NCBI GenBank assembly: GCA_964598255.1
Contig: CAZRBA010000072.1
Span: 1-29,922 of the forward strand
Origin: Caldithrix sp964598255
GTDB lineage: Bacteria > Calditrichota > Calditrichia > Calditrichales > Calditrichaceae
Length of the DNA stretch: 29,922 nucleotides
Direction: 5' to 3'
The position numbers and the translations under genes were made by a program. Positions within the stretch are counted from its first letter, which is position 1, and each line of letters begins with the position of its first letter. This document shows positions 25,603-29,922 of the stretch, one piece after another. A model generated the notes under the pieces. The model was not told the origin of the DNA. It made no database searches and saw only the letters and a program-made list of their open reading frames with translations.

Positions 25603-25932
25603 TTACCAGGAACGCGAACGATTTCCGCCCTGATACCCTCCGCCACCACCGCCACCGCGGTAGTTGTTACGGCCACCACCGGTGTGTTCTCTGCGAGGAC
25701 GAGCCTTGTTAACGACCAAACTACGTCCGTCGAGTTCATGCCCGTTCAATGCGTCAATAGCGCTCTGCGCTTCGTCATCGGAGGGCATGGTGACAAAACC
25801 AAAACCACGAAGTTCACCCGAGTAGTGATCTCTGAGCAACTTAACTTCCGAAATTTCGCCGTATTCTTCGAACAAATGTCGTACGGTGTCTTCGTCTGTG
25901 GTTCGCGGGAGGTTTCCTACATAGATATTCAA
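25603..25932 (-). CDS. RRM-domain RNA-binding protein (glycine-rich type)
   Basis: A 109-residue protein: one RNA recognition motif (1-80) plus a Gly/Arg-rich tail. RNP2 is IYVGNL at residues 3-8 and RNP1 is LRGFGFVTM near 41-49, both with the aromatic residues that stack on RNA. The tail (about 84-109) is rich in Gly, Asn and Arg. Such proteins are often cold-induced RNA chaperones. The start is TTG at 25932: it is preceded by TAGGAG at the right distance, an in-frame TAG lies 12 bases upstream, and the first beta strand begins at residue 2, so no ATG alternative exists. The non-ATG start may limit expression. Confidence 0.93.
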   Translation of the reverse strand: MNIYVGNLPRTTDEDTVRHLFEEYGEISEVKLLRDHYSGELRGFGFVTMPSDDEAQSAIDALNGHELDGRSLVVNKARPRREHTGGGRNNYRGGGGGGGYQGGNRSRSW

Positions 25933-26265
25933 TTTAAACTCCTAAAATAGAAATGAAACATAAATTAATTGAAATGATAGAAAATTTTCTATGAAATACA
26001 TGGGATTATTTTTTGAGGGCTACCTGTAGTTTAATTCCTAAAAATGATTAACTTGGTCAAAGATAAGTAAATAAATTTGTAAAAACAAATAATATTTTAA
26101 ATTTTTTGGATTTAGGTGCCAGCGATTTTACCGCATATTTTTGTTTTCTTTTCATTAAATAATAACCGCCCCTGTTTTGTCAAAAAGCAAAAGTTTGTTA
26201 AATTGGAATCGATCGAAAAAGGAAACATGCTAACGATCCCGATGAAAAATAAACACGGAGGGAAT
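25933..26265. other. Divergent intergenic region, RRM gene / creatininase-family gene
   Basis: 333 A+T-rich bases. Besides the palindrome at 25977-25992 there is a small ATTTGT/ACAAAT hairpin (26075-26090). An in-frame extension of the creatininase-family ORF runs back to a GTG at 26116 but carries no SD and no family similarity, so I treat it as non-coding. Promoters for both genes must lie here. Confidence 0.45.
25977..25992. promoter_or_regulatory. 16-base perfect palindrome upstream of the RRM gene
   Basis: ATAGAAAATTTTCTAT at 25977-25992 is fully self-complementary and lies 45 bases before the TTG start of the RRM gene, in its leader or promoter. It could be an operator for a dimeric regulator. 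The A+T richness raises the odds of chance. Confidence 0.35.
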
Positions 26266-27051
26266 ATGATATCCGATTGGGAATTGGCCCGTACAAATTT
26301 AGCCCGCCTGCAATCTCGTCACATAGAAGTTGCCGTTTTACCGATCGGAGCAACGGAACCCCATAATCGTCATTTACCTTATGGGCAGGATTTCTTACAC
26401 ACAACGGAAGTGGGACGTCGCTGCGTACGGGATGCCTGGCTGGCAACACAAAAAGTTATTTTGCTCCCGAGCATTCCTTACGGTGTGGATTGTAATTTGA
26501 TGGATTTTCCGTTTGCCATGCATATTCGCCAAAGTACTTTGGAGGCTTTGGTCGACGATTTGGTGCGTTCGCTTCGACATTTCGGAATTAGGAAAATTGT
26601 GATTCTAAACGGACATGGCGGAAATGAATTTAAGGGATTAATTCGTCAATTGCAGTGTGACTACGATGTACACCTGTTTCTGATAAATTGGTGGCAGGTT
26701 GGTTCCGATCAATACGATCACATATTTGATAGGCCCGACGATCATGCGGGTGAGCTGGAAACTTCCGTTGCCATGTATTTGTATCCGCAGTTGGTCGAAT
26801 CGGAAAAGGCCGGAAGCGGCGCAAGTAAAAAGTTTCGGTTTGAAGCGCTTAATCAAGGCTGGGTTAAAACGAGCCGGAACTTTGGCAAATTGAATGATCA
26901 TTGCGCAGTTGGCTCTCCGATCATGGCTTCGGCGGAAAAAGGAGAGACCTACCTTAATTTGGTCTGCACCCGTATTACCCGCTTTTTAGTTGAGTTAGCT
27001 AACAGCCCTATTGATGAAACGTTTCCTTATGCTCCCGGTGATCCGAAATAA
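26266..27051 (+). CDS. Creatininase-family amidohydrolase
   Basis: A 261-residue protein of the creatininase/COG1402 family, metal-dependent hydrolases of cyclic amide-type bonds. Metal-site motifs are present: PIGATEPHNRHLPYGQD (Glu31, His33, Asp42), LNGHGGNE (His117) and DDHAGELETS (about 159-168). Family activities include creatininase, N-formamide hydrolysis in riboflavin/F420 synthesis and MftE peptidase; no neighbour points to one of them, so the substrate is unknown. Start: ATG at 26266, shortly after GGAGG; the resulting length fits the family (about 240-260). It stands alone, with rnhA convergent 44 bases downstream. Confidence 0.88.
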   Translation: MISDWELARTNLARLQSRHIEVAVLPIGATEPHNRHLPYGQDFLHTTEVGRRCVRDAWLATQKVILLPSIPYGVDCNLMDFPFAMHIRQSTLEALVDDLVRSLRHFGIRKIVILNGHGGNEFKGLIRQLQCDYDVHLFLINWWQVGSDQYDHIFDRPDDHAGELETSVAMYLYPQLVESEKAGSGASKKFRFEALNQGWVKTSRNFGKLNDHCAVGSPIMASAEKGETYLNLVCTRITRFLVELANSPIDETFPYAPGDPK

Positions 27052-27095
27052 ATTTAAGCACGGGTGAAATTTAAGCATCGGATTAACGGTGATTT

Positions 27096-27572
27096 TTAGG
27101 AAAGACGATCCGTGAATTTCGGGTTTGCGGCCGCTTTTACGGCCAGTTCGTCGCAACGTTCATTTTCTTTGTGCCCGGCATGACCTTTAACCCATTTAAA
27201 AGTGACCCGATGTGTTTTAAGCAAGTCAAGGAGGCGTTCCCACAAATCGATATTTTTGGCCACCTCCTTTTTGTTGCGCATCCAGTGATTGGAAGCCCAG
27301 CGTTGTACCCATCCTTTGTTAATGGCATCTACAATGTAACGCGAATCGGAATACACGGTTACCTCGCAAGGCTCCTTTAAGGCCTCTAAACCTTTGATGA
27401 TGGCCAGTAACTCCATACGGTTATTGGTGGTGTTTTTGTATCCCGCAGAAAGTTCTTTGCTGTGTCCATTGTATTTTAAAATGACGCCGTATCCACCCGG
27501 ACCAGGGTTTCCCGAACAAGCGCCGTCGGTATAAATTTCTACTTTTTTCACGATTTGTTTTTCCTGTTTCAT
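27096..27572 (-). CDS. rnhA: Ribonuclease HI
   Basis: A 158-residue RNase HI that degrades the RNA strand of RNA-DNA hybrids. Active-site residues are Asp16 (YTDGACSGNPG), Glu54 (NRMELLA), Asp76 (YSDSRYIVD), His131 (VKGHAGH) and Asp141 (NERCDELA), spaced as in the E. coli enzyme. The basic handle segment WVQRWASNHWMRNKKEV is present. Start: the ATG at 27572, which overlaps the TGA of the upstream membrane protein gene as ATGA; a longer frame opens with GTG at 27599. The overlap indicates translational coupling. Confidence 0.97.
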   Translation of the reverse strand: MKQEKQIVKKVEIYTDGACSGNPGPGGYGVILKYNGHSKELSAGYKNTTNNRMELLAIIKGLEALKEPCEVTVYSDSRYIVDAINKGWVQRWASNHWMRNKKEVAKNIDLWERLLDLLKTHRVTFKWVKGHAGHKENERCDELAVKAAANPKFTDRLS

Positions 27573-28138
27573 TTCTTTTTGATAATGTCTTTGGGCCACA
27601 AACGTTTACGTTGGCTCCGGACAAACCCAGAATAGGTATTGCGCACGTCGGTTATGGAAATAAAGGCATCGGGATCATAATTTTTAACAATTTCCAGCGC
27701 CTGCCTTACTTTTTTCCTTGGGGCAACCACATATAAAAAATCCAGATGACCTTTTTGTCCGCTGGCGGCAATACTCGTTACGCCAAAGCCTTCTTCGCGT
27801 AAAAGCATACTTAATGTATGAAAATTATCCTGCGTAACGATTTGAATGGCCTGAACTCCCAAAGCTAATTTATTTTCAATCGTAATGCCAGAAAAATTAC
27901 CCAGTGCAAATCCCAGACCATACGCCAGATAGGAAGCTACATTGGTTAAATTATGCAACACCTGCGTTATGGCCACCAGCCAAATAATAACTTCAAAAAA
28001 ACCTAATGTACCGGCCAACAAACGGTTACCGCGCGAAATCATTATGATGCGAATGGTTCCCAAACTCACGTCGGTAACGCGCGCACAACAAATCAAGAGA
28101 GGAATGAGCAAATAATGCATATAAAATTCGTGGCTCAT
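27569..28138 (-). CDS. UPF0316 membrane protein (DUF5698/DUF2179)
   Basis: A 189-residue protein with a membrane N-terminal half (hydrophobic helices about 8-28, 38-60 and 66-85, with the family-typical ARVTDVSLGTIRIIMISRG) and a cytosolic DUF2179 domain (about 105-175, GFGVTSIAASGQKGHLDFLYVV and ISITDVRNTYSGF). This matches the UPF0316 family (B. subtilis YebE). Function is unknown; DUF2179 resembles a small regulatory ferredoxin-like domain. An AGAGGGG SD lies six bases before the ATG. The gene overlaps rnhA by four bases. Confidence 0.9.
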   Translation of the reverse strand: MSHEFYMHYLLIPLLICCARVTDVSLGTIRIIMISRGNRLLAGTLGFFEVIIWLVAITQVLHNLTNVASYLAYGLGFALGNFSGITIENKLALGVQAIQIVTQDNFHTLSMLLREEGFGVTSIAASGQKGHLDFLYVVAPRKKVRQALEIVKNYDPDAFISITDVRNTYSGFVRSQRKRLWPKDIIKKK

Positions 28139-28486
28139 TTTTTTTCCCCTCTTTGTTAAACGGACTTAAAACCGTCTTATCGAAAGAAGTGACGATGAAT
28201 TTGTCGTTACATTCGATACGGCAAACATTTAAAAGTTACATGTTTTTGTTCGTTTTGCGGTTTATAATGTAGAATAATCAACACCCGCTGTGGAATATTC
28301 CGCAAAAAATCAAAAGAACAGATATTCCAATGTATGCTTTTGTCAGTAACAAATATGGTAACCTATTAAAAATCATAATATTATCTGTGGATACATTGCC
28401 CGAAGATATTTGTTGGCACACATATTGATCATTTTAAAGTGAAATCAAAAAATAACGGATCATTCAAGGAAAGGAGCGGATATTGA
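28139..28486. other. Divergent intergenic region, UPF0316 gene / metal cluster
   Basis: 348 bases with no clear gene before the leader ORF. TATAAT occurs at 28263-28268 without a good -35. The palindrome GGAATATTCC (28292-28301), with symmetric outer TG/CA bases, lies just downstream, and a half-site ATATTCC recurs near 28322-28328. This is a plausible operator zone for the metal cluster. Confidence 0.4.
28292..28301. promoter_or_regulatory. Palindrome GGAATATTCC, candidate operator of the metal cluster
   Basis: A perfect 10-base palindrome with partly symmetric flanks (TGTGGAATATTCCGCA), about 24 bases after a TATAAT sequence and 185 bases before the leader ORF. A single ATATTCC half-site follows about 25 bases later. 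A repressor or activator site is inferred from position only. Confidence 0.35.
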
Positions 28487-28564
28487 ATGTGTGCAATTAA
28501 ACGTGACCCCTCTAACGAAAAGCAAATTAAAACAAAAACAAATTTTAAGGAGAACCAACTATGA
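28487..28564 (+). CDS. 25-residue leader ORF, coupled to the Met-rich protein gene
   Basis: A small ORF begins with ATG at 28487, ten bases after AAGGAG (28471-28476), and ends with TGA at 28562-28564, overlapping the ATG of the next gene (28561) as ATGA. The peptide is basic and hydrophilic and starts MCAIKRDPSN; no signal peptide. The SD of the downstream gene (28547-28552) lies inside it, so its translation would affect access to that SD. It is either a regulatory leader peptide or a fortuitous frame created by two nearby SDs; I recognise no homologue. Confidence 0.5.
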   Translation: MCAIKRDPSNEKQIKTKTNFKENQL

Positions 28565-29214
28565 AGAAGTTGCATTTTTTACTCGCCAGCTTAACGCTGA
28601 TCGCATTTTTGTCGGCCGGATTATTACAACCCGTGCTTGCCCAACACAAAACACCCAAACAAGGTACGGAACGCATGTCTATGATGCAGGATCCTGCAAA
28701 TCAACCATTGAAAACGCAGGCTAAAACCGGTGGAATGCAAGGTAAAATGATGATGGGTAAAGGTAAAATGATGGGCATGGGGCATATAGATTCGGGCATG
28801 ATGCAGATGAAAAGCGATCCGGTAATGGGTACGTTGCATCAATTCGGATGCCCGGGATTTTTGCTCAAAAATGCCGTTCAACTCAAACTAACCGATCAAC
28901 AAAAACAAACCCTGAATGCTTTGAAACTGGAGTTCAAAAAATTCGCTATTAAAATACAGGCCGATATCAAAGTAGCTAAATTGGATATTAAAGAAGCCAT
29001 GAATGCTGATTCGCCGAATTTTAAAAAAATCAAAGCATCTGTAAAGACCATTAACACATTGCAGGAAGAATTACGCACCAACTTTTTGAATACACTATTA
29101 AAAGCACGCAAGGTGTTGAATGCCGATCAGCTTAAAACGCTTAAAACATTAGCCGCTAACTGCTGCCAGGGTATGCCGGGTAAAGGCATGATGCATCATC
29201 AAATGATGAAATAA
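28561..29214 (+). CDS. Met-rich periplasmic Spy/CpxP/ZraP-like metal-stress protein
   Basis: A 217-residue exported protein: signal peptide 1-27 cleaved at VLA-Q. The segment at about 37-83 is very rich in Met and Lys (GGMQGKMMMGKGKMMGMGH), resembling copper- or silver-binding Met motifs. The helical region (about 107-197) has the two LTxxQ-type motifs of the Spy/CpxP/ZraP family (LTDQQKQTLNALK and LNADQLKTLKTL). It ends in NCCQGMPGKGMMHHQMMK, again a likely metal ligand set. Spy-like proteins act as periplasmic chaperones or metal sensors and buffers. It is followed by a terminator-like hairpin, then a SHOCT protein and a P-type ATPase, which supports a copper/heavy-metal role. Confidence 0.8.
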   Translation: MKKLHFLLASLTLIAFLSAGLLQPVLAQHKTPKQGTERMSMMQDPANQPLKTQAKTGGMQGKMMMGKGKMMGMGHIDSGMMQMKSDPVMGTLHQFGCPGFLLKNAVQLKLTDQQKQTLNALKLEFKKFAIKIQADIKVAKLDIKEAMNADSPNFKKIKASVKTINTLQEELRTNFLNTLLKARKVLNADQLKTLKTLAANCCQGMPGKGMMHHQMMK

Positions 29215-29232
29215 TATTTTGTTGTAATACAT

Positions 29233-29261
29233 GGATGGGGGGGGCTCCCCCCGTCCTTTTT
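29233..29261 (+). terminator. Terminator/attenuator between the Met-rich protein and SHOCT genes
   Basis: GGATGGGGGG (29233-29242) pairs with CCCCCCGTCC (29247-29256), one T-G wobble, loop GGCT, followed by five T. It sits inside the metal cluster, so it probably lowers expression of the downstream SHOCT and ATPase genes relative to the abundant Met-rich protein, rather than ending the operon. Confidence 0.85.
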
Positions 29262-29300
29262 AAATGAGAACAAATAAAACAATTTTAAGGAGCGGGAAAA

Positions 29301-29534
29301 ATGATGAACGGTATGTTTGGTTGCGGAGGGTGGTACAGTTCGCTTTTCGGGCTTATTTTTCTGGGACTTATCGTTTGGCTGGTTATTTATTTGATCAATC
29401 AATCGCGAAGACAAAATGACGATTCGTCAATAACGGGATCGCAAGAATCGGCAATCGAAATTTTAAAGCGGCGTTATGCGCGGGGCGAAATATCCAAAGA
29501 GGAATTCGAACGCATGAAGAAAGAGATTGTTTAA
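29301..29534 (+). CDS. SHOCT-domain small membrane protein
   Basis: A 77-residue protein: one transmembrane helix (about 13-34, SLFGLIFLGLIVWLVIYLIN), a polar linker, and a C-terminal SHOCT motif (about 49-76, AIEILKRRYARGEISKEEFERMKKEI). SHOCT segments are short oligomerisation modules of unsettled function. Similar small membrane proteins often occur beside copper and heavy-metal transporters. The leader before the ATG (ACAATTTTAAGGAG) closely repeats the one before the Met-rich protein gene. The ATPase gene follows 88 bases downstream. Confidence 0.85.
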   Translation: MMNGMFGCGGWYSSLFGLIFLGLIVWLVIYLINQSRRQNDDSSITGSQESAIEILKRRYARGEISKEEFERMKKEIV

Positions 29535-29622
29535 ACCCGAAATCCGAAAGCCGGTATTTGAAGTAGAAAGCAAATTTCTGCCTTCGGATTTCAAGGAAAC
29601 GTAAACCCAAGGATAAAACAAA

Positions 29623-29922
29623 ATGATTGATAAAGAACATGATCATCACGATCACCATCACGAGGGGATGAAACAGGAGCATAATACGCATAAAACACAC
29701 CACGAGCATGGCGATCATGCCCGTCACGTTACAGAAAAGAAACAGGCTCAGGTGCATCACCACCATGAACAACACCAACATCACGATCACGGCGGCCCAA
29801 ACGGCCAAAGTCATCACGATCACCACGCCATGATGGTGCGGGATTTCAGAAAACGGTTCTGGATTTCGCTGGCGCTTACCGTTCCCATTTTATTGCTTTC
29901 GCCCATGATTCAGGAAGTAGTA
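29623..29922 (+). CDS. Heavy-metal P-type ATPase, CopB-like, His-rich N-terminus (5' part only)
   Basis: The first 100 codons are in the window and the frame runs off the end. Residues 1-68 contain 25 histidines in runs such as HDHHDHHH and VHHHHEQHQHHDH, a metal-binding extension. Then comes AMMVRDFRKRFWISLALTVPILLLSPMIQ, which matches the start of the first membrane helix of CopB-type P1B ATPases; these have His-rich rather than CxxC N-termini and export copper or silver. The DKTGT and CPH/CPx motifs lie outside the window, so metal choice cannot be confirmed. AAGGA precedes the ATG. It is the third structural gene of the metal cluster. Confidence 0.82.
   Translation, partial: MIDKEHDHHDHHHEGMKQEHNTHKTHHEHGDHARHVTEKKQAQVHHHHEQHQHHDHGGPNGQSHHDHHAMMVRDFRKRFWISLALTVPILLLSPMIQEVV

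Noticed and set aside
26116..26265. N-terminal extension of the creatininase-family ORF from a GTG
   Set aside because: No SD and no family similarity; the ATG at 26266 has GGAGG at good spacing and gives the usual length.
28491..28724. 77-codon plus-strand ORF opening with GTG
   Set aside because: Overlaps the Met-rich protein gene out of frame and has no suitable SD spacing.
29395..29826. 143-codon minus-strand ORF rich in hydrophobic residues
   Set aside because: It is the complement of the His-rich ATPase start and SHOCT end; His codons read backwards give Met/Val, creating a false membrane-like protein.
1..29922. CRISPR array, insertion sequence, tRNA or rRNA genes
   Set aside because: I saw no regularly spaced repeats, transposase motifs, tRNA-like T-loop sequences or rRNA segments in the window.

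Overview
The window is one contiguous bacterial chromosome segment of moderate to low G+C, densely coded, with no rRNA, tRNA, insertion sequence or CRISPR array that I can recognise. The gene set (two DUF4954 left-handed beta-helix proteins, a NagB/PIG-L fusion, a YncE-like/phosphoesterase lipoprotein, an ADP-forming acyl-CoA synthetase, SHOCT and CopB-type ATPase genes) fits the Bacteroidota/Ignavibacteria/Calditrichota side of the tree. Most genes carry strong Shine-Dalgarno (SD) sequences (AAGGAG, GGAGG), which argues against Bacteroidota proper and makes a Calditrichota- or Ignavibacteria-like organism more likely. That placement is inference from gene content only.

Layout: (1) 1-119, the C-terminal tail of a GH5-type cellulase, followed by a nested stem-loop. 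(2) 422-5712, polA and a propeller/phosphoesterase lipoprotein. (3) 6163-9401, an acyl carrier protein, a fused ADP-forming acyl-CoA synthetase and canonical nagB, closed by a terminator. (4) 9600-14429, a DUF4954 protein, then convergently yjbQ and a NagB-PIG-L fusion in one two-gene operon. (5) 14662-16587, HU and a PBP4-type DD-peptidase. (6) 16659-20813, minus-strand radical SAM, LOG-family and second DUF4954 genes. (7) 20985-22244, a ROK-family regulator diverging from that DUF4954 gene. (8) 22448-25159, tgt-yajC-fmt and a 59-residue ribosomal protein bS21 gene. (9) 25603-28138, an RRM RNA-binding protein, a creatininase-family hydrolase, rnhA and a UPF0316 membrane protein. (10) 28487-29922, a leader ORF, a Met-rich Spy/CpxP-like periplasmic protein, a SHOCT membrane protein and the start of a His-rich heavy-metal P-type ATPase; this is a metal-handling cluster.

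The most interesting content is the scattered amino-sugar theme: canonical NagB, a NagB-like domain that has lost the catalytic Glu and is fused to a PIG-L deacetylase-like domain, two DUF4954 paralogues resembling sugar-nucleotide/acyltransferase beta-helices, and a ROK regulator lacking the usual zinc motif. Together they could form an uncharacterised amino-sugar pathway or its control circuit. At the RNA level, the bS21 leader appears to sequester its own SD in a hairpin, and the metal cluster begins with a translationally coupled 25-codon upstream ORF. Several gene starts were moved from the longest ORF to internal ATGs supported by an SD or an ATGA overlap.
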